64,000 bases of DNA from Pirellulaceae bacterium (GTDB lineage Bacteria > Planctomycetota > Planctomycetia > Pirellulales > Pirellulaceae). The notes under the pieces are model-generated. The model saw nothing but the letters and a program-made list of their open reading frames with translations, was not told the origin of the DNA and made no database searches. The stretch is taken from positions 1-64,000 of the forward strand of contig JANQLU010000036.1 in NCBI GenBank assembly GCA_028280445.1, in the 5' to 3' direction. Below are positions 37,575 to 45,473 of the stretch, piece by piece. Within the stretch, counting starts at the first letter, position 1. Each line of letters begins with the position of its first letter. The translations under genes were made by a program, and so were the position numbers.

Positions 37575-38534
37575 ATGAATAACATACTGACTCGCAACGA
37601 CTCCAAACCTGCGATTGCTGCCATCGAAACCTTCAATGGCACTTGGCCTTTTCGTGCAAGATATTCCCAGGCTCCTGGATTTAAAATGCACTTTATTGAT
37701 GAGGGTGCAGGATCCGAGACGCTGTTGCTCCTGCATGGAGAACCAACATGGGGCTACTTGTTTCGGAACTTGATCTCGGTTTGGGCCAATCATTTCAGAG
37801 TTGTCGTGCCCGACCACATGGGATTTGGCAAAAGCGCCACACCCGCCGACCGAACCTATTGGCTGCAAGATCACATCGACAATCTCGAAAAACTGGTTGT
37901 CGAACAACAGTTACACAAAATTACACTTGTCATGCACGATTTTGGCGGACCAGTCGGCATGGGATTGGCCGCGCGACACCCGGACCGAATCGAACGCATC
38001 GTTTCGATCAATGCACCGGTGCCATTTGGTCATCACGATCTCCCAGATCGTCTGGCGGCAAACGTCGAACACTCGCCCTGGTTTCAATGGATATTAAAGG
38101 CGGAGAGCGACGGGATTCTGGAACAAGTGTTAGGGCAGCTTGATTACAACATGCTTTCGACACTGAAACTCAACGGTTTTCTGCGGCATGCAGTCATCAC
38201 GAACACTTGGATCCGAGCTTACAGCGCGCCGTTTCCGTCACCTGAACAAGCCGCCGGAGCGATCGGATGGGCCAAAGGCATCGCGTTGGGGAAACATCGG
38301 TTCGAGCAACCGACTGAGGAAGCAATCGCCATGATTCGATCGCTGCCCGCATTTTGCATTTGGGGTGCGCAAGACCAAACGCTCGGTGCTGACCACTTCA
38401 TTCCGCTTTTCACTCAATTGTTTCCTGATGCGCCAGTCCGCATTTTTCCACAAGCTAGTCATTACAGCCCGGAAGATGTGCCAGATGAGATTGCAACGTT
38501 AGTCTTGGATTTTCTCAACAAATCCCGCGTTTGA
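37575..38534 (+). CDS. Haloalkane-dehalogenase-like alpha/beta hydrolase
   Basis: 319 residues, cytoplasmic. HGEPTWGY (54-61) is the signature loop of haloalkane dehalogenases; the nucleophile is Asp122 in VMHDFGGPVG, the acid is probably Asp267 in WGAQDQ, and the base is His296 in SHYSPED. Dehalogenases usually carry Trp after the nucleophile (HDWG); here it is Phe, so halide stabilisation by that residue is altered and dehalogenase activity is not assured. The HGEPTW Trp is retained. The nearest relatives in planctomycetes are called 'haloalkane dehalogenase'. Separated from neighbours by palindromic elements. Confidence 0.85.
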   Translation: MNNILTRNDSKPAIAAIETFNGTWPFRARYSQAPGFKMHFIDEGAGSETLLLLHGEPTWGYLFRNLISVWANHFRVVVPDHMGFGKSATPADRTYWLQDHIDNLEKLVVEQQLHKITLVMHDFGGPVGMGLAARHPDRIERIVSINAPVPFGHHDLPDRLAANVEHSPWFQWILKAESDGILEQVLGQLDYNMLSTLKLNGFLRHAVITNTWIRAYSAPFPSPEQAAGAIGWAKGIALGKHRFEQPTEEAIAMIRSLPAFCIWGAQDQTLGADHFIPLFTQLFPDAPVRIFPQASHYSPEDVPDEIATLVLDFLNKSRV

Positions 38535-38562
38535 TTTCATGTAAAAAATGTTGCCGCTGATT

Positions 38563-38757
38563 TGGGAGGGCGAGGCTCCCGCCGAGCCAGTTCCTGTGAG
38601 CGGCAAGGCGCTAGCCGCCGGTTTGTTACCCGCCGTTTGTTACCCGTCGGTACGTTAGTATTTTGTACCGGCGGCTAGCGCCTTGCCGCTCACGAGTGAA
38701 TGAAAGCTTGTTCCAATACGGTTCGGCCGCGAGCCTCGCCCTCCCAAAATGCGCATT
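38563..38757. repeat. Composite nested palindromic element, complete copy
   Basis: Order: GGGAGGGCGAGGCTCCCGCC (38563-38588), then a GTGAGCGGC...GCCGCTCAC palindrome (38596-38693), then the reverse complement flank with GAGCCTCGCCCTCCC (38714-38757). About 195 bases in a nested inverted layout, typical of a non-autonomous MITE- or REP-like element. Confidence 0.8.
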
Positions 38758-38891
38758 TAGCAACTCAACCACTCACCAACATTCACGAAAACAAACGACG
38801 CTCTCGAAATCTTGTGACTCGTCTACCGAAGGGGTTCCACGAAACTCAAAAAACCGACCGAAAAATACGGGCTTTTGATTTCGACAAAGTT

Positions 38892-38907
38892 TGGCACGCA
38901 TCTTGCC
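38892..38907 (+). promoter_or_regulatory. Second sigma-54 (-24/-12) promoter
   Basis: TGGCACGCATCTTGCC fits TGGCAC-x5-TTGC with correct GG-GC spacing, 60 bases before the AhpD-like gene. The start point is about 38919. No second copy of the 35544 palindrome is obvious upstream. Confidence 0.8.
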
Positions 38908-38966
38908 TAAAGAAAAATTCGTTGTGATTAAACAAATTCAATCCGAATTCAGAAAAGGAAAAAAAG

Positions 38967-39509
38967 ATGTCAAGACTACAACCCGTTCAAGCGAACACAG
39001 CAGACGCAGACACCCAGGCTTTGTTGAGTGCCGTTGAAAAGAAATTGGGTATGGTTCCCAATATGATTTCTACGATGGCACAATCATTGCCAGTCGCCAA
39101 AGCATATCTTGCTTTTTCAGACGCCCTGTCGGGAAGCTCGATTCGCCCGAAGCTTCGAGAACAAATCTCAATTGCCGTTGGAGCCACCAATGGCTGCAAC
39201 TATTGCCTGGCCGCACACAGCGCTATCGGCAAATCCGTTGGCTTGTCTGACTGCGAACTCGTTGACGCACAGTCGGCCAACGCGACCGACAGTAAATCGG
39301 AAGTTGCCCTGCAGTTTGCTCGAAGCGTCGCGGATAGCCGTGGAGGCGTATCGGACGACGACTTTGAAAAAATGAGAGCTGCCGGTTATGGCGATTCTGA
39401 AATTGCTGACATCATCGGGCTGGTTGCACTCAATACGTTCACCAATTTCTTCAATCGCGCCGCTCAAACCGAGATCGACTTTCCAGCTGTTCCAGAAACT
39501 GCTTGCTAA
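38967..39509 (+). CDS. AhpD/carboxymuconolactone-decarboxylase family peroxidase-like protein
   Basis: 180 residues, with AAAAGGAA before the ATG. The redox motif is Cys77-x2-Cys80 in NGCNYCLAAHSAIGK, with His84 completing the AhpD-type E/C-x-x-C-x-x-x-H site. Two such fold repeats (the second lacks Cys) make the usual alpha-helical core. AhpD-like enzymes reduce alkyl hydroperoxides using lipoate or thioredoxin-type donors. Directly under a sigma-54 promoter and followed by a DsrE gene, so it is likely a stress-response enzyme. No ahpC lies nearby. Confidence 0.9.
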   Translation: MSRLQPVQANTADADTQALLSAVEKKLGMVPNMISTMAQSLPVAKAYLAFSDALSGSSIRPKLREQISIAVGATNGCNYCLAAHSAIGKSVGLSDCELVDAQSANATDSKSEVALQFARSVADSRGGVSDDDFEKMRAAGYGDSEIADIIGLVALNTFTNFFNRAAQTEIDFPAVPETAC

Positions 39510-39572
39510 TTCGAACTCTAAATCACGGCGGTCAATTTACTAACGACACAAAAATTGAAATAGGATAAAAAA

Positions 39573-40019
39573 ATGAAAACCGAACAAACTTGTAGCACTT
39601 CAACTTGTGATACCGGCTCGGATCACAAATCGGCGACATCTCAAAAAGCGGCCATTGTCATTTTGTCTGACCCGCAATCGGGATCAAAAGACGAAGCACT
39701 GGGGCGAGTGTTTAACGCACTTGCCGCCGCCTACGATTTCAAACAACGTGGTGACGATGTCACCGTACAGTTTCAGGGTGCAGGCACCCGCTGGTTGGGT
39801 GAATTGGTTCAACCAAATCATCCCGCTCACGATCTTTACAAACAGGTCGAAGACACGATTGCTGGCCTTTCCTGCGGTTGCGCCGACGTTTTCGGCGGAA
39901 CAGAGGAAGCACAGGCCTGTGGCATGGACTTGATCACTGACAACGCTGTACCCGGGACAACCGGCCTGCCAAGTTTGGCGTCCATGATCGACGACGGCCG
40001 GAGCGTGATTACGTTTTAA
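39573..40019 (+). CDS. DsrE-family protein
   Basis: 148 residues, with AGGA before the ATG. DsrE/TusD/YchN proteins are small alpha/beta sulfur-handling or redox proteins. Seen: the hydrophobic strand AAIVILSDP, then DEALGRVFNALAAAYDFKQRGDDVTVQFQGAGTRWL, and a Cys pair region SCGCADVFGGTEEAQACG where the sulfur-carrying Cys normally sits. The first 20 residues are Thr/Ser/Cys-rich (CSTSTCDT), possibly a second Cys pair. Downstream of the AhpD-like gene by 63 bases and ends at a strong terminator, so it is the last gene of that unit. Confidence 0.85.
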   Translation: MKTEQTCSTSTCDTGSDHKSATSQKAAIVILSDPQSGSKDEALGRVFNALAAAYDFKQRGDDVTVQFQGAGTRWLGELVQPNHPAHDLYKQVEDTIAGLSCGCADVFGGTEEAQACGMDLITDNAVPGTTGLPSLASMIDDGRSVITF

Positions 40020-40039
40020 TGACGAAAACCCCAAAAGGT

Positions 40040-40073
40040 GACACCGGCAAATATCGTCGGTGTCTTTTTTTTT
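40040..40073 (+). terminator. Rho-independent terminator after the DsrE gene
   Basis: GACACCG/CGGTGTC stem around an 11-base loop, followed by nine T. It closes the sigma-54 unit. Confidence 0.9.
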
Positions 40074-40075
40074 GC

Positions 40076-40281
40076 AATTTCGGGAGGGCGAGGTTCGTGG
40101 ACGAGCCTGATCTAGTGAGCGGCAAGGCGCTAGCCGCCGGTACGGTATCCGCCGGTTCGTCAGCGCTTCGGACCGGCGGCTAGCGCCTTGCCGCTCACGG
40201 GTGGATGGGAGCTCGCCGCAATACGGCTCGGCAGGAGCCTCGCCCTCCCGAATTGCCTCACCATCCCGAATTGCCTCACCA
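40076..40281. repeat. Composite nested palindromic element plus 18-bp tandem repeats
   Basis: Left unit CGGGAGGGCGAGG (40081-), GTGAGCGGC palindrome (40115-40198), right unit GGCTCGGCAGGAGCCTCGCC (40224-40243), then TCCCGAATTGCCTCACCA repeated in tandem from 40246 (two full units and a partial one). Confidence 0.75.
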
Positions 40282-40327
40282 TCCCGAATTGCACCCAGCA
40301 ATCCCGAACAACAACTTGCAAAACGCG

Positions 40328-42904
40328 CTAACGTTTGTTTTTGCGGCGGCTGCGTTTTTTGGTTGCCGCTTTTTTGCGTTTAGCGACTGCCGCTTTTGAT
40401 TTGCGTTTGGCTGGCCCTTTGGCGATCGCCTTGCCGCTTTTCGCTTTTTTTGTTTTTTTGGCCTTTGATTTTTTTGCTGTTGCTTTTTTCTTGGCAGATT
40501 TTATTTTGGTTTTCGATTTCTTGGTTGCCTTGCGGACTCCGGCGGATCGTGCGTTTCGTTCCAATGCGACGGCTGCATTGGCAGATCGGCGGCCAGATTT
40601 TTTCTTTGACTTTTGATCCGTACCTTTTTTCTTTGCCGAATCTGATTTTTTGTTTTTGCTCGTGCCTTTGGACCGCAACATGGGTTGATGGGCCAACAGC
40701 TCTAATTCCAATTCGCGTGCGTCCGGATCGACTCGATCGATTTTGACGCGAACTTGATCGCCCATTCGAAAGATATTTCCGGATTTGAAACCTACGAGCG
40801 TTCGAGTTGATTTATCGAATTGGTACTGGTCTCTGGGCAATGCATCGATGGCAATCAGCCCGTCGGCAGGCAACTCGCTCAGTTGAGCGAACAACCCATA
40901 TGACTCCACCCCAGTAATCACGGCCGAAAACTCTTTGTCGACCTGTTGAGCCAACAAATTCAACAACTTCAACTTAATCAAACTGCGTTCGGCCTGCTCG
41001 GCCCGCTGCTCCAATTGACTGCAATGATTTCCGAGTCGCGTCAAATGTTCGAAATCCGAAGCGGGTTTTTTGCCGGTAATCAGACTGGCGACCATCCGAT
41101 GAATAATTAAATCCGGATAGCGGCGAATGGGAGACGTAAAATGGCAATACTCTTTGCTGGCCAGGGCAAAATGGCCGACTTCTTTGGGGCTGTAGACCGC
41201 TTTTTGCATCGCCCGCAACACCGCGTAATGGATGGCGTGCTCTTCCGGTCGTCCCTTTGCCTGCTCAATCACCCGTTTGATTTCGAAACGATCTTGCAAC
41301 GAATCGGCTTCGATTCCCACCGCTTTGACAAACGAGTCGAGGTCGCGTAGTTTCGTTGGCGACGGCGCCTCGTGAATTCGTCGCATCAGAAACAAATCGC
41401 GATCCGACAATTCACGAGCAACGGCTTCGTTGGCGGCCAACATGAATTCTTCGATCATTTGGTGGCTTTCGGTATGGTCAACCGTTTTGGCACCGCAAGC
41501 ACGACCGTTTTCATCCAGTTCGATTTTGACTTCGGGCAACGACAACTCGATGGCTCCCCGTGTCATCCGTCGTTCACGCAATATCATCGCCAACGTATGC
41601 ATTCGGCGAACCAGGTGAAACACGTCGGAACTCAGTTTTTCCTTCCAAGGTTGATCATCGGCCAGATATTCATCGATCTCTTCGTAATTAAATCGATGAG
41701 CACTGCAAATCACGCCTCGGTGCAAATCCGTTGCGACGGGCGCACCGTCAGCCGTAAACTCAATCACCGCCGTCATGCAATAGCGATTCCGATGCGGCTG
41801 AAGACTCGCCAAATTGTTGGAGATGATTTCGGGGATCATCGGAATCACTTTGTCCGGAAGATACACGCTCGTCGCGCGAGCATACGCTTCATTGTCCAAC
41901 TCGGTTCGCGGTCGCACAAAATGCGAAACATCTGCAATGTGAACACCCAGTCGCCAATGCCCGTTTTCCAACTGCTCCAAAGAAATCGCGTCATCAAAAT
42001 CGCGCGCCGTTTTGGGATCGATGGTGACGACTGTGTTTTGAGTAAAATCCGTTCGATCCGATGGAATTTCATCGTCGTCAAACAATTCCGCCTGGCGGCG
42101 CGCATCGTCCAATACCGGCTCGCTAAACGGACCGGGCAAACCAAACTCATGAATAATGGTCTGTGTATCGACTCCCGGCTCGCCGCGCGGACCGAGCACT
42201 TGAACAATGACCCCTTCACCTTCGTCGAAATTGGATGGAAACCGAACCATCTCAATCACGACTTTGTCACCAACACGACAATTTTTGGCGCCTGCATCAC
42301 CGACCAAGATCGTTGTCTCAAAAACGTTTCCGTCGACCTGGACAAATCCGAATCCGGCATTTTCCAGATAAGTTCCCACGAACTGATTGGTTCGCCGCTG
42401 CAACACATCAACAATCCGTCCACTGACCCGAATCCCTTTGGGGTCATCGGCAATTTTTCGACGTCCTTTTTTGCCGTAAGATTTTTCAGGTCGCGGCTTG
42501 GAAAGTCGAACCACGACCTGGTCGCCGTCCGCGGCATCACTCACCTTGCTGGCCGGAATAAAGACATCGGCGCCACCCAAATCCGTGGTTGCAGCGTCAG
42601 GAGTCACAAATCCATATCCACCGGCCGCTTTGCGAAACAGCCCGACAATTTCGTTGGCCCGCAGTTTGACGCCGTCGGGAGTCGTATCACGAGTCGCCTT
42701 TTTTGCCCCGCGCAATACTAGATGTTGCGGTCCCCAGGCCAGCTCCTTGGATTTGATGAGTGATTTGATGGCCCGTTTGACGTCCCGCAATTCAACATCG
42801 GGCATTTCCAATTTTTTATGGATGACTTTTGGTTTGACGGGACGATAATTCTCTCGAGTGACGTGATCAAGAATAATACGTTGAAGTGTTTTTATGTCTG
42901 GCAT
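40328..42904 (-). CDS. rnr: Ribonuclease R with Lys-rich C-terminal tail
   Basis: 858 residues (E. coli RNase R is 813). It degrades structured RNA 3'-5'. Order: winged-helix (1-70), cold-shock domains (80-235), RNB catalytic domain starting around Asp296 with TIDPKTARDFDDAISLE (acidic Asp302, Asp304, Asp305 bind magnesium), S1 domain (about 660-735). From about residue 745 the tail is almost all Lys, Ala, Arg and Ser (KKKATAKKSKAKKTKKAK), resembling a histone H1-like nucleic-acid-binding tail. The core appears intact. Confidence 0.95.
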   Translation of the reverse strand: MPDIKTLQRIILDHVTRENYRPVKPKVIHKKLEMPDVELRDVKRAIKSLIKSKELAWGPQHLVLRGAKKATRDTTPDGVKLRANEIVGLFRKAAGGYGFVTPDAATTDLGGADVFIPASKVSDAADGDQVVVRLSKPRPEKSYGKKGRRKIADDPKGIRVSGRIVDVLQRRTNQFVGTYLENAGFGFVQVDGNVFETTILVGDAGAKNCRVGDKVVIEMVRFPSNFDEGEGVIVQVLGPRGEPGVDTQTIIHEFGLPGPFSEPVLDDARRQAELFDDDEIPSDRTDFTQNTVVTIDPKTARDFDDAISLEQLENGHWRLGVHIADVSHFVRPRTELDNEAYARATSVYLPDKVIPMIPEIISNNLASLQPHRNRYCMTAVIEFTADGAPVATDLHRGVICSAHRFNYEEIDEYLADDQPWKEKLSSDVFHLVRRMHTLAMILRERRMTRGAIELSLPEVKIELDENGRACGAKTVDHTESHQMIEEFMLAANEAVARELSDRDLFLMRRIHEAPSPTKLRDLDSFVKAVGIEADSLQDRFEIKRVIEQAKGRPEEHAIHYAVLRAMQKAVYSPKEVGHFALASKEYCHFTSPIRRYPDLIIHRMVASLITGKKPASDFEHLTRLGNHCSQLEQRAEQAERSLIKLKLLNLLAQQVDKEFSAVITGVESYGLFAQLSELPADGLIAIDALPRDQYQFDKSTRTLVGFKSGNIFRMGDQVRVKIDRVDPDARELELELLAHQPMLRSKGTSKNKKSDSAKKKGTDQKSKKKSGRRSANAAVALERNARSAGVRKATKKSKTKIKSAKKKATAKKSKAKKTKKAKSGKAIAKGPAKRKSKAAVAKRKKAATKKRSRRKNKR

Positions 42905-43005
42905 TCAAAAAGTGTAAGCGGTTTTTTACGATAAAGATATTCGAGGAAAGACAATTTTTCTCGTTTCAGGTTCACCCGCCTGCAGTTTTTAAATAAATCA
43001 CAAAT

Positions 43006-43362
43006 GCGAAGCTTGAGCGAGGGACCAACTAAGTAGGGCCGGTTCCCACCGGCCATTCGTTGGGTTTGCCGGTTAGCTATTAATGGTAAATCCAGTGAAT
43101 GAATGAACTGAAAAAAGAAATTGTCGAAAATTCATTCAACCAGAGCACTGGCACAGCCAGTATCACCCAAAATGCAACAATTTTGAATCATAACCCGAAG
43201 CGTGAGCGAAGGACCAGGTTTTACATCGCCATCGCGTCGTTTTCGGTCCCTCGCTCACTAGATTTTGCATTAAACAAAAATCGCAAGCGCGAAATGTGAA
43301 TGAGGGACAACGTTTAACTGCACTTTAGTGTGGTTATGGTCCCTCGCTCACGCTTCGGGTTA
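43006..43362. repeat. Cluster of intergenic inverted repeats
   Basis: Several 'GAAGCGTGAGCGAGGGACC' units occur: 43006-43025, 43191-43215 and its exact partner GGTCCCTCGCTCACGCTTCG at 43339-43362, with degenerate ones between (43246, 43287). One half-copy of the GGCCGGTTCCCACCGGCC repeat sits at 43032-43054. No gene is seen between 42905 and 43477. Confidence 0.75.
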
Positions 43363-43477
43363 TGATTGCAGGAAGTCGTTGGCTCAACTTGAGTTACAAT
43401 TCCTGATGCAAAATCCTATTACGCGTTGCACTTACGATTCAAATCCGAAACTTCACAAAAAATTCAAACCCAGAACC

Positions 43478-44011
43478 ATGACCGAAAATCAACCCGACAG
43501 CGAGCCGCGTCTAGACCGAGTTGGCATTCACCCCAACCTGCTGATCCGTAGCTTTTTCCTCGTCGTCGCATGTTACATGCTATTTTTCGTGTTATTCACC
43601 GCGGTTGGATTCGGATTGGCGTTGATTTTGGATGGTTCCGAATTCATTGAAAAATTGCAACCGGAAAACTACGACCGCGCCGGGGGCGCCGATTTTGAAA
43701 CCCTGTTTTCAAAAACCTGGAGCTGGATCATGCTGGCGTTTGGAGCCGGTTTGGCGTTTGGAGTCGGGTTTCTGGTCAGCCGTTTTGCCAATTTCAGCAA
43801 TTTCGGACACGGCGTGATGTTGGCGATTTTGTTTTTGGTAACGTTACTCAATACTTTTTTTAACAATGCGGATGCCGCGCCATTTTTCTTTCGCCTGACG
43901 ATGCTCGGTTTTATTCCTATCGGCACGCTGTTTGGCGCCAAGTACTCTGAAATTCGGCAGTTGGAGAAACTGCACGCGGATGAAGAAACGACAGATTCGG
44001 TAGAAGGTTGA
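43478..44011 (+). CDS. Hypothetical small membrane protein (three or four helices)
   Basis: 177 residues from the ATG at 43478; the upstream part of the frame is made of repeat sequence. Three to four hydrophobic helices (about 30-55, 80-105, 115-135, 140-160) and an acidic tail (EKLHADEETTDSVEG). No family motif is recognised. Probably an integral inner-membrane protein; the flanking repeats suggest a lone gene. Confidence 0.65.
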   Translation: MTENQPDSEPRLDRVGIHPNLLIRSFFLVVACYMLFFVLFTAVGFGLALILDGSEFIEKLQPENYDRAGGADFETLFSKTWSWIMLAFGAGLAFGVGFLVSRFANFSNFGHGVMLAILFLVTLLNTFFNNADAAPFFFRLTMLGFIPIGTLFGAKYSEIRQLEKLHADEETTDSVEG

Positions 44012-44041
44012 TTCGATTTACCAGGCAGTGTTGATTTAATT

Positions 44042-44106
44042 GTGAGCGGCAAGGCGCTAGCCGCCGGTGAACCCTCGAATACCGGCGGCTAGCGCCTTGC
44101 CGCTCA
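44042..44106. repeat. REP-like GTGAGCGGCAAGGCGCTAGC palindrome
   Basis: Short but complete copy: both arms intact around GGTGAACCCTCGAATACC. It lies between convergent genes and could act as a transcription terminator. Confidence 0.8.
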
Positions 44107-44167
44107 GTTCAATTTCACATCTTTCCGATTTAATCAACGCGCCCCATGGGCCCCGTTATTCCAATAA

Positions 44168-44761
44168 CTAACTTGACGATGGTGGACCACCGGCGCGACT
44201 GTTGTAAACCGGCTGGCCACTGGCTGCGAATTGGCGAAACACATCACAAGCTTGCTCGGCCAGGACGCCGTCGACAACTTCGATTCCGCGTTTCTGCAAT
44301 TCGCTTTGCCATTGAGGATGAATTGGCCCTTCGTCAAATCCTGTGATTTGTTCGATTTGTTCTCCCGAAGCCGCATAGACAACGCTGCGAATGCCGGACC
44401 AGGGAATCGCCCCGAAACACATCGCGCACGGGCGACCATTGACGACCAGTTGATATTCGATTGATGGATCCGCCCCTAAATCAAAAGTTTGCAATTTTTG
44501 TTGAGCCAGTGAAATTGCAACGATCTCAGCATGCGCCGAAGAATTCAGGCAAGGTACAACTCGATTGACACCGATGGAAACAACCCGACCCGTCGTTTTA
44601 TCAAAAACACCGGCTGCAAACGGACCGCCTGTTTCGTATTCGAAATTGGATCGCGCAAAACGAATGATCGTCTCCATGCGATCTTCGAGCTGTGGCAAAC
44701 AAGTCGGCAATTTCTCACAGTCTTTGACAACCCACGACGGCAATTCAATTTGGTACTGCAT
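44168..44761 (-). CDS. Zinc-dependent nucleobase/nucleoside deaminase (GuaD-like)
   Basis: 197 residues from the ATG at 44761, 20 bases after the upstream gene's stop; an extended frame would overlap that gene. Motifs: HAEIVAIS (His and Glu of the zinc site) and RPCAMCFGAIPW (two Cys). GuaD-like members act on free guanine or related bases; this one carries the AMC-x-GAI pattern of that subgroup. It follows the 3-methyladenine glycosylase, so damaged-base processing is a sensible common theme (inference). Confidence 0.85.
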   Translation of the reverse strand: MQYQIELPSWVVKDCEKLPTCLPQLEDRMETIIRFARSNFEYETGGPFAAGVFDKTTGRVVSIGVNRVVPCLNSSAHAEIVAISLAQQKLQTFDLGADPSIEYQLVVNGRPCAMCFGAIPWSGIRSVVYAASGEQIEQITGFDEGPIHPQWQSELQKRGIEVVDGVLAEQACDVFRQFAASGQPVYNSRAGGPPSSS

Positions 44762-44780
44762 GGTTTTTTGTCCAATTCCA

Positions 44781-45374
44781 TTAACGCCATTTTTTTGGAC
44801 CGCTGACAAATTCGTTTCCAGCAATCACAAATCTTAACGGCAACTCCTTGGCCGACGTGACACCAATTCGTGGCGTCGCCTTGATTTCTTGTTCCTCGAA
44901 ATGGAGCGCGATATCGTCATCGATCCACAAATGTCGTCGAGTTGTCAAACTGGCGCCGTCCTGCAAACGATTGATTCCCATGGCCTCGCACAAACATCCG
45001 GGGCCCGTCGTCAGCCGTTTGATGTCTTTCACACCACGTTGCAACCGCATTTTCGCCAGACCCTCGTCGGGTTGCAGTGATCTGACTAAAACCGCCGACG
45101 GGGCGTTGGTGTTGCCGGTCACGACATTGAAACAATACCGGGAATGAATAGGATAAACATAGGCAATCCCCGGAGGACCAAACATCGACGTATTGGACTT
45201 CGTTTTGCCTTTCGAGGCGTGACAGGCGCTATCTCCAACCGGCAAATACGCTTCGGTTTCCACGATGAAACCAGCCCGGCGCTGACCATTGATCGTTGAA
45301 ACCAACCGCATCCCCAACAGTTTTTTGGCGACTGAAATCACATCATCTTCAAAAAAATCAGGTTCGACAATCAT
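44781..45374 (-). CDS. DNA-3-methyladenine glycosylase (Mpg/AAG family)
   Basis: 197 residues. It removes alkylated purines from DNA in base-excision repair. Characteristic elements: the Tyr in VETEAYLPVGDSACHA (catalytic Glu and a flipping pocket residue), NTSMFGPPGIAYVYPIHSRY, and LTTGPGCLCEAMGI near the end, all in the order seen in AAG enzymes. Length and start fit the family. First gene of a two-gene unit with the deaminase. Confidence 0.93.
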   Translation of the reverse strand: MIVEPDFFEDDVISVAKKLLGMRLVSTINGQRRAGFIVETEAYLPVGDSACHASKGKTKSNTSMFGPPGIAYVYPIHSRYCFNVVTGNTNAPSAVLVRSLQPDEGLAKMRLQRGVKDIKRLTTGPGCLCEAMGINRLQDGASLTTRRHLWIDDDIALHFEEQEIKATPRIGVTSAKELPLRFVIAGNEFVSGPKKWR

Positions 45375-45473
45375 TAGCCGGATGATTCAATAGGTTGTCG
45401 TGTGCTACAGTGAATTTGCGACGAAACAGGCGTGTGGTAAAAGAATCTTTCCGATTCGTTCTATGTTGATGTT

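Noticed and set aside
41372..42721. A 449-residue open frame on the plus strand
   Set aside because: It is antisense to the intact RNase R gene, is rich in Arg/His/Phe, and has no family motif. It is a mirror of the coding bias of the other strand.
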